Assembly (NCBI RefSeq): GCF_050875635.1 | Contig: NZ_JBPAOH010000003.1 | Coordinates: 1 to 64,000, forward strand | Reading direction: 5' to 3' | Length of the DNA stretch: 64,000 nucleotides | Source of the DNA: Hassallia sp050875635 | Lineage (GTDB): Bacteria > Cyanobacteriota > Cyanobacteriia > Cyanobacteriales > Nostocaceae | Shown: piece after piece, positions 33,691 through 42,915 of the stretch | How positions within the stretch are numbered: the first letter of the stretch is position 1 | How the letters are laid out: every line of letters begins with the position of its first letter | Notes under the pieces: model-generated | What the model was told of the DNA's origin: nothing | The model's input: the letters and a program-made list of their open reading frames with translations, nothing else | Databases searched by the model: none | Translations under genes and position numbers: made by a program

Positions 33691-36627
33691 GTGAGCAAAC
33701 ATTTTTTAACAACAAAAGATAGTCAATTGAGTTCAGAAACACATTTGTTAAATAACTCTCATCAAGATTCTGGATTCCCAAAATTTCCACAATCTATCAA
33801 TAAGCTTAGTTCCCTGCGAGTCAAATCTTCTTTATGGCAAAAGTTTGCTAATCTTTCTATTGCTCGCAAACAGTTGATTGTATTGATTGCTTCGGAACTA
33901 ATAGCAATTTTGGGGCTGGGTATTGTTAGTAGATATTTAACTACAAGTAATCTTCAAGCTTTGTCACTGGAACAAGCTAAGTCAGAAGTTGCAGTTACAG
34001 ATATGGCTTACAATATTAAAGTCGATCAAATGGGCTATGGTTTTCGAGGGCAATCAGATAATACTGCAATTATTAGAGCGGCAAATCTCAATGCTTCTGG
34101 TCAACTTATAAGTCCATACTTGAAGGCACAAGTCAAGCAAATTCTGACAAATGAAATCAAAGCAAGAAAAATAGAATATGCTACGCTTGTTGGCAAAGAT
34201 TTCAAGATTATAGTCAATGCCAATGCTGACCGTCAAGGGGAAATTTTTAATCCGGACAATTTAGTTAGTGAAGTTTTCAACTATCCAAAACAGGTTAAAG
34301 CTACTCGCATTGTCAAATGGTCGGAACTAAGGCGAGAATCGCCACCTCTACCAAATGGATTTAGAAATAAAGATGCACTAATTCGTTATACAGTTACCCC
34401 GGTGAAAAATCCGGAAACAAACGTAGTAATCGGTGCTTTAGTTTCTGGGGATATAGTCAACGGCAAAAACTCAATTTTCCGAGATGCATTGACAACTACT
34501 GCTGGTGGCTATAGCGCAGTTTATTTTCGCCAGCCAACAGGAGAATTTACCTTAGCAACATCTTTAGCTCAAAACGAATCGGAGAAACTCTCAAATTTCG
34601 ACTTACCTCAAACAGGTAAATCGTTACTAGAAACAGCATTAAATTCGGCAGGTGAAGCAGTCACAGCGCGGATGAAAATTGACAATGAAACTTACACTGT
34701 AGCGACGAAGGCTGTACCCTACAAAATTATCCAAGCAGATGATGAGCCGATTGCTATTTTTAGTAAGCAGCCTGTGGCTATTTTAGTGCGGGTAACTCCA
34801 GAAACAGCGTTGAATAAATTGCTTGCAGATAGTTTTTGGGTGCAGTTGTTGACGATTATTTTGGCATTAACGATTATCTTGATTTGGGCTTTGATTCAGA
34901 GACGGACAATTATTAAACCGATTCAGCAGCTACAGCGAACAGCGTTAAAATATGCAGCAGGCGATCGCGCTGCTCGTGCAGAAATTTTTTCAGCTGATGA
35001 AGTTGGACAATTAGCTCTCAGTTTCAACCAATTAGCAAACAAGATTACTCAACAAATCCGCAAACAAGAAGATGAAGTAAAACTAGCAAAACTAGTTAAT
35101 GAAATTACTGCTCGTTGCCGTGGCTCTCTGAATACTCAGTACATTTTGACTGCTGCTGTAACGAGTGTACAAGCAGCTCTCGAAGCAGATAGAGTTATTG
35201 TCTACAAATTTGATGAAAAGTGGCAAGGCAAGATAATTGCTGAATCGCTAAATCCTGAATTCCCGGTAGCTTTAGGAACAGAAATCGCCGATCCTTGTTT
35301 TGCCGACAGTTATGTAGAAAAGTACCAGAAAGGACGCGTGCTAGCGATCGCAAACATTTATGCAGCTGGTTTGACTGATTGTCACATAGCTCAGTTGGAA
35401 CAATTTGATGTCAAAGCAAATTTAGTTGCACCGATTTTGATTAACAATAAACTTTATGGTTTGCTCATCGCTCATCAATGTTCTCGTCCCCGTCAATGGC
35501 AAGAATTAGAAATTAATTTGTTGAGGCAAGTGACAATTCCGATTGGCTATGCTCTAGAGCAAGCATCACTCATCGAAAAAGTTGAAAATGCCAACTCTTA
35601 TGCTGAAATTTTCTCCGATGAGCAATCTCAACAACAACAATTACTACAACAGCAGATTCTCAAATTGCTCAAAGATATCGACAAAGCATCTCAAGGCGAT
35701 TTGACAGTTAAGGCAGAAGTGATATCTGGGGAAATAGGCATTATCGCTGAGAATTTTAACACTATAATCGATAATCTCAAAGCAATTGTGGCGAAAGTAC
35801 AATCATCTACCTCTCAGCTAAATATAGCTGTTAATGAAAACGAAGATGCAATTCGACAACTATCTGAAAAAGCGCTTACACAAGACACTAAAATCAACTC
35901 CACTTTAGATAGCGTTCATCAAATAAAGCGGGATCTGCAATCAATGTCAGAAAACGCTCAAAAAGCTGCGTCCTTCGCTCAGACAGCCACTTTTAATGCT
36001 CAAGAAAGCGGAACGGCAATAGATTTGACGATGCAAAACATGTTGAATTTGCGCTCCACAATTTACGATATGGCAAAAAAAATAAAGCGTTTGCGAGAAT
36101 CTTCACAACAAATTAGCCGTATAGTTTCTTTGATTGACGAGATAGGAACGCGAACCAACATATTAGCATTCAATGCGGAATTAGAAGCTGGCAGAATTAA
36201 TCAAGACAATAACAGTTTTTTGCTATTTGCTACAGAGCTAGGAGAACTAGCTATACGATGTACAGGTGCTACCCAAGAAATTGAGCAAATAGCGAAAAAC
36301 ACGCAACGAGAAACACAAGAAGTTGTCAAGGCAATCGAGTTGGGAACTTCGGAAGTGGTGAAAGGAACGCACATTGTAGAAGATGTGAAAAAATCCCTAA
36401 ATCAAATTTTGAATGTATCCCAGCAACTTGATAATTTAGTGCAATCTATTTCTCAGGCAACAGTATCTCAGGTGGAAACATCCCAAGCAGTTACAAAACT
36501 TCTATCAGAAATTTATCAAGTATCAGAACTTACTAGTAGTTCCCAGAAAATTTCTCAATCTTTGCAAAAAACTGTAGACATTGCTCAAGAATTGCAAACA
36601 AATGTAAGTAAGTTCAAAATCAGTTAG
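33691..36627 (+). CDS. Methyl-accepting chemotaxis protein with HAMP and GAF domains (PixJ/PilJ-like)
   Basis: A GTG start gives 978 residues. Order: cytoplasmic head; TM1 (about 61-80); extracytoplasmic sensor domain (about 85-380); TM2 (about 383-403); HAMP (about 405-455); GAF (about 470-630); HAMP-like linker (about 660-710); signalling coiled coil (about 720-975). The GAF contains DPCFADSYVEKY and a Cys564-His565 pair in LTDCHIAQLEQF, the position used for bilin attachment in cyanobacteriochromes. The kinase-contact tip is degenerate: TNILAFNAELEAGR rather than TNLLALNAAIEAAR. It likely controls type IV pilus motility, possibly as a photoreceptor. No che or pil genes adjoin it. Confidence 0.88.
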   Translation: MSKHFLTTKDSQLSSETHLLNNSHQDSGFPKFPQSINKLSSLRVKSSLWQKFANLSIARKQLIVLIASELIAILGLGIVSRYLTTSNLQALSLEQAKSEVAVTDMAYNIKVDQMGYGFRGQSDNTAIIRAANLNASGQLISPYLKAQVKQILTNEIKARKIEYATLVGKDFKIIVNANADRQGEIFNPDNLVSEVFNYPKQVKATRIVKWSELRRESPPLPNGFRNKDALIRYTVTPVKNPETNVVIGALVSGDIVNGKNSIFRDALTTTAGGYSAVYFRQPTGEFTLATSLAQNESEKLSNFDLPQTGKSLLETALNSAGEAVTARMKIDNETYTVATKAVPYKIIQADDEPIAIFSKQPVAILVRVTPETALNKLLADSFWVQLLTIILALTIILIWALIQRRTIIKPIQQLQRTALKYAAGDRAARAEIFSADEVGQLALSFNQLANKITQQIRKQEDEVKLAKLVNEITARCRGSLNTQYILTAAVTSVQAALEADRVIVYKFDEKWQGKIIAESLNPEFPVALGTEIADPCFADSYVEKYQKGRVLAIANIYAAGLTDCHIAQLEQFDVKANLVAPILINNKLYGLLIAHQCSRPRQWQELEINLLRQVTIPIGYALEQASLIEKVENANSYAEIFSDEQSQQQQLLQQQILKLLKDIDKASQGDLTVKAEVISGEIGIIAENFNTIIDNLKAIVAKVQSSTSQLNIAVNENEDAIRQLSEKALTQDTKINSTLDSVHQIKRDLQSMSENAQKAASFAQTATFNAQESGTAIDLTMQNMLNLRSTIYDMAKKIKRLRESSQQISRIVSLIDEIGTRTNILAFNAELEAGRINQDNNSFLLFATELGELAIRCTGATQEIEQIAKNTQRETQEVVKAIELGTSEVVKGTHIVEDVKKSLNQILNVSQQLDNLVQSISQATVSQVETSQAVTKLLSEIYQVSELTSSSQKISQSLQKTVDIAQELQTNVSKFKIS

Positions 36628-36779
36628 TCAAAATTTACTTACGTTTGTAGCGATCGCCTATATCTAATAAAATCTTTCATTAGGAAATAAGAGCGCAATT
36701 AATTCCTAATGAAAGGAACTACTCGCATTACAATCGAGTCCAAGTTCGAGCTGATTGTTAATTGATCGCAGTTTTCTTT

Positions 36780-38192
36780 ATGAATTTAGTCTGGCAAAGA
36801 TTCACTTTATCTTACTTGCCCCTTAAACAATATCTCACAACTAGCTACCTGCACCGTTTTCTAGTCGGGTTGTTGAGTTCCTGGCGGCAAGGCAGTATCC
36901 TAATGCAATGGGGAGACACAATCGCGGCTGCTTTATTGAGTGTCGTGTATGCTCTTGCGCCTTTTGTATCGACTACACTTATCGGGTTATTGCTGACGGG
37001 TTGTGTGGGATTTTGGCTGTTGTTGACTTTATCGGATGAACCAGCACCCGGAAATCAGCCGACTGTCACTCCGATTCACTTGTTGGTATTGCTTTACTGG
37101 GCTGTTGCTGCTGTCGCTACAGCATTATCACCAGTAAAAAAGGTGGCGGTTAATGATTTGACAACGTTAACGCTCTATTTGTTGCTGTTTGTCCTTTGTG
37201 CTAGGGTGTTGAGGTCGCCTCGCATCCGCTCTTGGATGATTGTCCTGTACTTGCATGTATCGCTGATTGTCAGTATTTATGGGATGCGGCAATGGTTTTT
37301 TGGCGCTCCTCCCCTAGCAACTTGGGTCGATCAAGAATCTACTTTTGCTAAAACTACAAGGGTTTATAGTTATTTGGGCAATCCTAACTTACTTGCTGGA
37401 TACCTTCTACCCGCTGTGGTTTTCAGCTTGGTTGCCGTGTTTGTCTGGCAAGGTGGAATCAAGAAAGCTCTAGCATTAACGATGTTTGTTGTCAATACTG
37501 CTTGCCTAATTTTTACTTTTAGTCGTGGTGGCTGGATTGGGCTAGTTGTGGCACTTTTAATTGTGATGGCATTGTTGGTTTATTGGTGGAGTATAGAAAT
37601 GCCTCCTTTTTGGCGAACTTGGTCGCTACCAATTATTTTGGGAGGTTTGATTAGCGTATTGCTGCTAGCGGTGATATTTGTAGAGCCGGTACGTTTGCGA
37701 TTTTTGAGTATTTTTGCCGATCGCAGCAAAGACAGCAGTAATAATTTTCGCCGCAATGTTTGGGATGCTGTTTTTGAAATGATTCGCGATCGCCCAATTA
37801 TCGGTATTGGTCCTGGTCACGGCTCTTTTAATAAAATTTACCCGCTTTACCAACACCCTCGTTATACTGCTTTGAGTGCCTATTCGATTTTGTTAGAGGT
37901 GACTGTAGAAACTGGCTTTGTTGGTTTAGCCGCTTTCCTCTGGTTACTAATAGTAACTTTTAATACAGCATTTTTACAACTGCAACGCTTGCGAAAATTC
38001 AGAAGTGCCGATGGCTTTTGGTTAATTGGAGCGATCGCCACAATGGCAGGTATACTCGCTCATGGCACAGTAGATACTGTATTTTATCGTCCTGAAGTCA
38101 ATAGCGTTTGGTGGCTAGTAGTTGGTTTGATTGCCAGCTATTACACATACACACCTCAAGACCAAAGTCAAGAAGAAGGGTGTAGGGTGTAG
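36780..38192 (+). CDS. ictB: IctB family putative bicarbonate transporter (O-antigen ligase-like)
   Basis: The ATG at 36780 (MNLVWQRFTLSYLPL) is chosen over an upstream TTG. The 470-residue protein has about ten transmembrane segments. Family features are the WGDTI and SRGGWIGL blocks and the Wzy/WaaL-like loop RRNVWDAVFEMIRDRPIIGIGPGHGSF (split here only for description). IctB was linked to inorganic carbon uptake in Synechococcus but belongs to the O-antigen ligase superfamily, so the true role remains disputed. It is transcribed after the chemoreceptor, but 150 bases separate them. Confidence 0.88.
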   Translation: MNLVWQRFTLSYLPLKQYLTTSYLHRFLVGLLSSWRQGSILMQWGDTIAAALLSVVYALAPFVSTTLIGLLLTGCVGFWLLLTLSDEPAPGNQPTVTPIHLLVLLYWAVAAVATALSPVKKVAVNDLTTLTLYLLLFVLCARVLRSPRIRSWMIVLYLHVSLIVSIYGMRQWFFGAPPLATWVDQESTFAKTTRVYSYLGNPNLLAGYLLPAVVFSLVAVFVWQGGIKKALALTMFVVNTACLIFTFSRGGWIGLVVALLIVMALLVYWWSIEMPPFWRTWSLPIILGGLISVLLLAVIFVEPVRLRFLSIFADRSKDSSNNFRRNVWDAVFEMIRDRPIIGIGPGHGSFNKIYPLYQHPRYTALSAYSILLEVTVETGFVGLAAFLWLLIVTFNTAFLQLQRLRKFRSADGFWLIGAIATMAGILAHGTVDTVFYRPEVNSVWWLVVGLIASYYTYTPQDQSQEEGCRV

Positions 38193-38340
38193 GGTGTGGG
38201 GGAGCCACTGCGGTGGACGGGTTTCCCGGCATAAAGGAGCCAGCGCGTTGGGCGGCTCTGCCGACTTGAAGCGTCTGGCGTCAAGTGGCGTTGTGGGGTA
38301 ATTGGGGGAACGCAAGTACCCACCAGCAGAAAGCCTACTT
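38193..38340. repeat. REP-like units after ictB
   Basis: Two overlapping units: GAGCCACTGCGGTGGACGG (38203) and AGCCAGCGCGTTGGGCGG (38238), ending CGTCTGGCGT, the same family as at 2440, 19684 and 51790. Confidence 0.65.
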
Positions 38341-38352
38341 TTATAACAAACT

Positions 38353-38396
38353 GAAAAAAGAAGAAAGAGGCTATGAATCCCTTCTTTCTTCTTTTT
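38353..38396. terminator. Purine-pyrimidine hairpin between convergent genes
   Basis: AAAAAGAAGAAAG pairs with CTTTCTTCTTTTT across a 16-base loop region. It lies between ictB (plus) and the 38447 gene (minus), with T-rich ends on both strands, so it may terminate both. Confidence 0.6.
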
Positions 38397-38446
38397 CGTG
38401 ATTCCCCTATTTTTATCCAAAATAAGCAACTGAAGCGGCGAATATC

Positions 38447-38746
38447 TTATTCTCTGTAAGTCGAAGTACCTACGGTGTTTGGGTCGCGATAGCGGCTTGC
38501 ATCTTCACGGCGGTTTTTACCAGCTAAACCAGCTAGACCTAATAAACCTACTAATCCTAACCAACCCCAATCAAAATCATTTCTTTCATAAGTTGCTGTT
38601 GTTGTGCTTGGGGCAGTTGTTGTGGTTCCATCTGTGTTGCTGGTTCCACTATTAGATTGAGCTTGTGCAGGTAATGTTAAGGGCAACATTGTCATACTCA
38701 ACGCGAAAACGCCAGCGCCAATAACTTTGGTGAGATTACTTTTCAT
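38447..38746 (-). CDS. WGxxGxxG-type small secreted protein
   Basis: The ATG at 38744-38746 (MKSNLTKVIGAG) gives 99 residues with a clear signal peptide ending PAQAQS, a Ser/Thr-rich spacer, then a FDWGWLGLVGLLGLAGLAG hydrophobic stretch followed by KNRRED. This tripartite C-terminus is the WGxxG-type sorting-like signal. Such proteins are membrane- or surface-bound, and their processing enzyme is unclear. It is notable next to two exosortase loci in the same window. Confidence 0.75.
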   Translation of the reverse strand: MKSNLTKVIGAGVFALSMTMLPLTLPAQAQSNSGTSNTDGTTTTAPSTTTATYERNDFDWGWLGLVGLLGLAGLAGKNRREDASRYRDPNTVGTSTYRE

Positions 38747-38927
38747 AAATGTTTGTTCTTGATCGGTTCGTTTGTTACTCACCAATTTATCTACTTCAAA
38801 GATTAATTGAATCAATCTACAGCTATAAACTCAACTTTCTCTAAACTCACGCTGAGGATAGACAAATGCTGCTCACTTGAAGTTGTGGCTCACTCTGATG
38901 TAGTAGTCGCGTTTGTCACCCTGCGGC

Positions 38928-39395
38928 TTAATAATTCTTCATCGCCCGTTGAATATCGCGTTGATCTTGGCGTCGTTTCAAGTCTTCTCGCTTATCGTGC
39001 AGCTTTTTACCTTTGCCTAGAGCGATACTTACTTTTACTAAACCTCGTTTCAGATACATTTTTAAAGGAACTAAAGTTAAACCTTGCTGTTCCACCTTGC
39101 CAATTAGCTTGCGGATTTCTTGGCGATGCAGCAGCAGCTTGCGCGTGCGGCGCGGTTCATGGTTAAAATATTGTCCACTAGCAGTGTAAGGGGAGATATG
39201 TACGTTCAAAAGCCATGCTTCGCCGTCGCGAATCAAAGCATAGCCATCTTGGAGATTAACTTTTCCCGCACGGATTGACTTAACCTCGGTGCCTGTCAAC
39301 TGAACTCCAGCCTCGTAGGTTTCCAAGATTTCGTACAAATAACGGGCTTGCCGATTATCGCTTACAACTTTGTAACTGTCGCTTTTCTCGCTCAT
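38928..39395 (-). CDS. smpB: SsrA-binding protein
   Basis: SmpB binds tmRNA and brings it to stalled ribosomes for trans-translation. The ATG at 39393-39395 (MSEKSDSYKV) gives 155 residues, standard length. Diagnostic blocks are NRQARYLYEILETYEAGVQL, GTEVKSIRAGK, DGYALIRDGEAWLLNVHI and the basic tail GKKLHDKREDLKRRQDQRDIQ (read as short overlapping motifs). The tmRNA gene is not in the window. Confidence 0.96.
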   Translation of the reverse strand: MSEKSDSYKVVSDNRQARYLYEILETYEAGVQLTGTEVKSIRAGKVNLQDGYALIRDGEAWLLNVHISPYTASGQYFNHEPRRTRKLLLHRQEIRKLIGKVEQQGLTLVPLKMYLKRGLVKVSIALGKGKKLHDKREDLKRRQDQRDIQRAMKNY

Positions 39396-39828
39396 TGAGT
39401 ATTTTGCTTGCGTCAAATTTGCCTAAAAATTCGTGTTTAGTTGTTGCTAAACTTTAGTGGGGGATATTAAACCACTATAAATGCTTTACTCGATATCAGT
39501 GTTATCTTATTAATTTAACGTGCGAGGTGATTTATTTAGTAAGTATTAATTTATAGTTATAAAAAGGGCGATCGCCTTCAAGTACTCGTTTAGTGATGAC
39601 AAATCATAAAACTATCTGCCCGCATCACACACCTGAAGAAAATGAGTTAAAATTTATTAAGCTATTGTAAGAATTTAAGATTTTATTTATAAATCAACCC
39701 AAAGGCAGTTACTAGCTGTTTATGCTGTCATAGTATGAAACATAAGAGTACTATTGTTGCTTAAGTCTACTGATATTGCTCATAGAAGCAAATTGTTTAT
39801 TCAAAAAAATGCTAGGGGTGTACTGTCC
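39396..39828. other. Spacer between smpB and the response regulator
   Basis: About 430 bases, AT-rich, with a HIP1-like GGCGATCGCC near 39567. It carries the diverging promoters of smpB and the response regulator; no specific element was recognised. Confidence 0.5.
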
Positions 39829-40506
39829 ATGCCCTTGACGATCCTTGTAGTGGATGACGACCTGGGCACTCGTCTGTCTATCAGCGATTATCTTGAATTA
39901 TCTGGCTACATAGTAATTACAGCTGATGATGGTCAAGAGGCTCTGGAGATTGTGGAAGAGTACCATCCCGATCTGATTGTCACCGATATTGTCATGCCCC
40001 GAATGAATGGCTATGAATTGGTGCGCCAGGTGCGTCAAAAACCAGCGTTTCGTTTGTTACCGGTAATTTTGTTAACGGCAAGAATAAAGACTCAGGAAAG
40101 AATCTTGGGCTATCAGTCAGGGTGCGATTTATATTTGCCCAAGCCTTTTGAGTTAGAAGAGTTAGCCGCAGCGATTCGGAATTTATTAGAGCGATCGCAA
40201 ATCATGAAATCAGAGTATGGCTTTTCTCATCAAGAAAATCCAGGTAATTCTGCGCCTAAAGTTGCTGACTCTTATAATCATGTTAATCATTTTGAGAAGG
40301 GAGAAGTACTTTTATCTTTAAGTTCTAGAGAACAGGAAGTCCTCTACCTGTTAACTCATGGTCTTTCTAATGCCCAGATGGGTAATCAGTTACATCTAAG
40401 TCCTCGGACAGTAGAAAAGTACGTTAGCAGCTTACTAAAGAAAACTGATACCAACAACCGCGCCGAACTGGTGCGTTTTGCGATTACGCACGGTTTAGTT
40501 AAATAA
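39829..40506 (+). CDS. Response regulator, NarL/LuxR family
   Basis: The ATG at 39829 (MPLTILVVDDD) gives 225 residues. The receiver domain has the acidic pair VDDD, phospho-acceptor Asp in LIVTDIVMPRMNG, Thr in ILLTARI and Lys in YLPKPFE. The C-terminal LuxR-type HTH (about 160-225) has LSSREQEVLYLLTHGLSN and LSPRTVEKYVSSLLKKT. The receiver resembles cyanobacterial Ycf29/Rre1 regulators, which respond to heat and salt stress; this assignment is tentative. No cognate kinase lies next to it. Confidence 0.9.
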   Translation: MPLTILVVDDDLGTRLSISDYLELSGYIVITADDGQEALEIVEEYHPDLIVTDIVMPRMNGYELVRQVRQKPAFRLLPVILLTARIKTQERILGYQSGCDLYLPKPFELEELAAAIRNLLERSQIMKSEYGFSHQENPGNSAPKVADSYNHVNHFEKGEVLLSLSSREQEVLYLLTHGLSNAQMGNQLHLSPRTVEKYVSSLLKKTDTNNRAELVRFAITHGLVK

Positions 40507-40524
40507 CAGCTAATCACACCTTGA

Positions 40525-40998
40525 TTACTGGCTGGTGACGTGTTTTAAAAGACCTTGACAAGCATCTACGAGTAAATCAATCACCTGATTAAATCCCTCT
40601 GAACCGCCATAGTAGGGGTCTGGAACTTCTGGAATAGTGTACCCAGAGCAAAAGTCACACATCAAACGCACTTTCTGACGATACAGCCCAGTTGGATCGA
40701 GAGAGAGGATATCTTCATAATTCTCTCGATCCATAGCCAAAATCAAATCAAAATCTTGAAAATCTGACTTTTGAAACTGTCGGGCTGAACCATGTAATTT
40801 AATTCCCAACTTTTGAATAGCCGCAGCACTCATGCGTCTGTCAGGTGGGCTACCAATGTGGTAACTAGATGTCCCTGCAGAGTCACAGAGAATGCTTTCG
40901 CTCAAGCCTGCCTGCTCGATTAAATGATACATGATATTTTCTGCCGATGGCGATCGGCAAATATTCCCCAGGCAGACAAAAAGCAGCTTATAAGGCAT
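40525..40998 (-). CDS. Low-molecular-weight protein-tyrosine phosphatase
   Basis: The P-loop CLGNICRS is near the N-terminus (Cys9 nucleophile), and the general-acid loop is VPDPYYGG at about residues 125-132. At 157 residues it is full length. Such phosphatases often dephosphorylate BY-kinases in polysaccharide production, but no kinase adjoins it here. It is convergent with the response regulator, with only 18 bases between stops. Confidence 0.93.
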   Translation of the reverse strand: MPYKLLFVCLGNICRSPSAENIMYHLIEQAGLSESILCDSAGTSSYHIGSPPDRRMSAAAIQKLGIKLHGSARQFQKSDFQDFDLILAMDRENYEDILSLDPTGLYRQKVRLMCDFCSGYTIPEVPDPYYGGSEGFNQVIDLLVDACQGLLKHVTSQ

Positions 40999-41009
40999 AA
41001 AAATCGGTT

Positions 41010-41230
41010 TTGCGCGTCAGTCGTTAGTTGTTAGTTGTTAGTTGTTAGTTGTCGGTTGTTAGTTGTGAGTGGTTAGTTGTCAGTTATTAGTTGTTGGTTG
41101 CAAAAAAATATTACTAACCACTATCCCCTAACCACGCTCCCACTATCCACTATCCCCTAACCACGCTCCCACTATCCCCTAACCACTATCCATTAACCAC
41201 TATCCACTAACTACTAACCACTAACTATTG
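41010..41230. repeat. Palindromic short tandem repeats
   Basis: Left arm: GTTAGTTGTTAGTTG units (about 41022-41100). Right arm: ACCACTATCC and CCCCTAACCA units (about 41115-41225). The arms are complementary over much of their length. Confidence 0.75.
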
Positions 41231-41238
41231 ACACTTTA

Positions 41239-41586
41239 CTAAAATCCGGGAAGTTCTAGCCCACTGGTCAAGTCTTCCATGCGATCGCGCATTGTCGCAG
41301 TGGACTTGTTGTAAGCATCTTTCATTGCTGCTGTCACAAGGTCGGAAAGTACATCTGCACCTTCTTCTAGAGCAGTTGGGGAAATTTCCACGCGCTTTGG
41401 TTCTTGGTTTCCGCTGACAATCACCTTGACCAGACCACCACCAGACTCTCCCAAAATTTCCATTTGCTCCAATTCTTCTTGGAGTTTTTTCGCGCCTTCT
41501 TGAACTTGCTGCGCTTTTTTAAACGCTTCGGCGAGTTCTTTCATTTTTCCTAAGCCGAAGCCAAATCCCTGTCCTTTTTCTGCCAT
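41239..41586 (-). CDS. YbaB/EbfC family nucleoid-associated protein
   Basis: A 115-residue protein of the YbaB/EbfC family: a small dimeric DNA-binding protein that organises the nucleoid. Typical features are the helical KELAEAFKKAQQVQEGAKKLQ segment, GGGLVKVIVSGNQEP and VSDLVTAAMKDA-type helix. The gene follows murB on the same strand, across a heptamer-repeat spacer. Confidence 0.92.
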   Translation of the reverse strand: MAEKGQGFGFGLGKMKELAEAFKKAQQVQEGAKKLQEELEQMEILGESGGGLVKVIVSGNQEPKRVEISPTALEEGADVLSDLVTAAMKDAYNKSTATMRDRMEDLTSGLELPGF

Positions 41587-41654
41587 AACTGATTGTCCGC
41601 GTGTGCGTTGAATAAGAAATCAAATTCAATTATAGATGCCGCAGGCAAGTTGCC

Positions 41655-41801
41655 TGTTTTTTTACCTATTAGGGGCAATGGGCAATGGGCAATGGGCAAT
41701 GGGCAATGGGCAATGGGAATAAAAAGAAGCGATCGCGTATTTCACTTGCCCACTTGGATCATGCCCGATGCCCGATGCCCGATGCCCGATGCCCATTTCC
41801 T
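41655..41801. repeat. Heptamer repeats GGGCAAT / GCCCGAT with conserved core
   Basis: A left arm of six GGGCAAT units (about 41672-41718), a core with GGGAATAAAAAG, a HIP1 octamer and CCCACTTGGA, then a right arm of GCCCGAT units (41762-41795). It is related to copies at 2394, 49135 and 56225. Confidence 0.75.
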
Positions 41802-42794
41802 TCAAACTGGTTGAAACTCGCCGATCATTTTCACTTCTGGCTCTAACAAAATCGACCAGCGGTCTTGTACCCGTTGCTGAATGTGGCGAATTAGACCAAA
41901 GATATCGTTAGCTTTTGCTCCGCCACGATTGACGATAAAATTAGCGTGGAGTTGTGCAACTTGCGCTCCGCCTATTTGATAGCCTTTAAGACCGGTTTGT
42001 TCAATTAACCAGCCTGCGCTATGAGGTTTGGGATTGCGGAACACGCTACCACAGCTGGGGAAGTTGTAGGGTTGAGTGGTCAGACGATGTTGTTTGTGTT
42101 GTTTTGTTGCGGCTACAACTAAAGCCGGATCTGCCCCTGGCTTAAGTTGGAAGGTGGCTTGGGTGACTATGCGATCGCTTCCTTGTAGTAACGAAGTCCG
42201 ATAGGCGTAACCCAACTGATCGGGGGTGACAATTTCTAATGTGCCATCAGGTGAAAGCACTTCGGCGCTGACTAACATATTAGCTACACAGCTACTGTGT
42301 GCCCCAGCATTCATCACAACCGCACCGCCGACGGTTCCGGGGATGCCAACCGCCCATTCTAATCCTTCCCAACCCAAGTCTGCTGCTTGCCAAGCCAAGC
42401 TGGGGATTGATTCTCCTGCCGCAACTGTTAATCGACCTGTTTGGGGGTCAAAGTGGCTGTGGCGCAGATGACGAGTCGCAATAACTAAACCGGATATACC
42501 GCGATCGCTTACCAACAAGTTAGAGCCAGCACCGAGTATTGTTACTGTTAAATCATGTTCTTTTGCATACTTCACACTCGCTTCCAGTGCTGCTAAGTTT
42601 CGCGGAGCTGCGTACCATTCGGCGGGTCCGCCAACTCTGTAGGAAGTAACTGCTGCGAGGGAAGCCTGAGACTTGATGGCAAAATCGCTACCGATTACGT
42701 AAACTTTCTTGTCGATAGAATTAACTGTTTCTTGCTTACTTGTCGCTAAGGTAGAAACTTTGCAGACGTTTTTAGCTGCCTGGGAAATTGTCAT
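41802..42794 (-). CDS. murB: UDP-N-acetylenolpyruvoylglucosamine reductase
   Basis: MurB is the FAD enzyme that reduces enolpyruvyl-UDP-GlcNAc to UDP-MurNAc in peptidoglycan synthesis. Visible motifs: SYRVGGPAEW, GAGSNLLVSD, GIPGTVGGAVVMNAGA, the catalytic Ser in CGSVFRNP and the C-terminal LEPEVKMIG. At 330 residues, with about 35 extra N-terminal residues before the FAD domain, it is normal for cyanobacteria. It follows murC by about 120 bases on the same strand. Confidence 0.95.
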   Translation of the reverse strand: MTISQAAKNVCKVSTLATSKQETVNSIDKKVYVIGSDFAIKSQASLAAVTSYRVGGPAEWYAAPRNLAALEASVKYAKEHDLTVTILGAGSNLLVSDRGISGLVIATRHLRHSHFDPQTGRLTVAAGESIPSLAWQAADLGWEGLEWAVGIPGTVGGAVVMNAGAHSSCVANMLVSAEVLSPDGTLEIVTPDQLGYAYRTSLLQGSDRIVTQATFQLKPGADPALVVAATKQHKQHRLTTQPYNFPSCGSVFRNPKPHSAGWLIEQTGLKGYQIGGAQVAQLHANFIVNRGGAKANDIFGLIRHIQQRVQDRWSILLEPEVKMIGEFQPV

Positions 42795-42915
42795 ATAACT
42801 TCAATTGGTGATTTTTTTACATTTATATGCCGTATAGATACGGCAAAAAGGTGAAGTAAGGAAACTCTCGCGAGACAGACACAATGCTGAGGAATTAACC
42901 AATAAGTGTCAGCTT

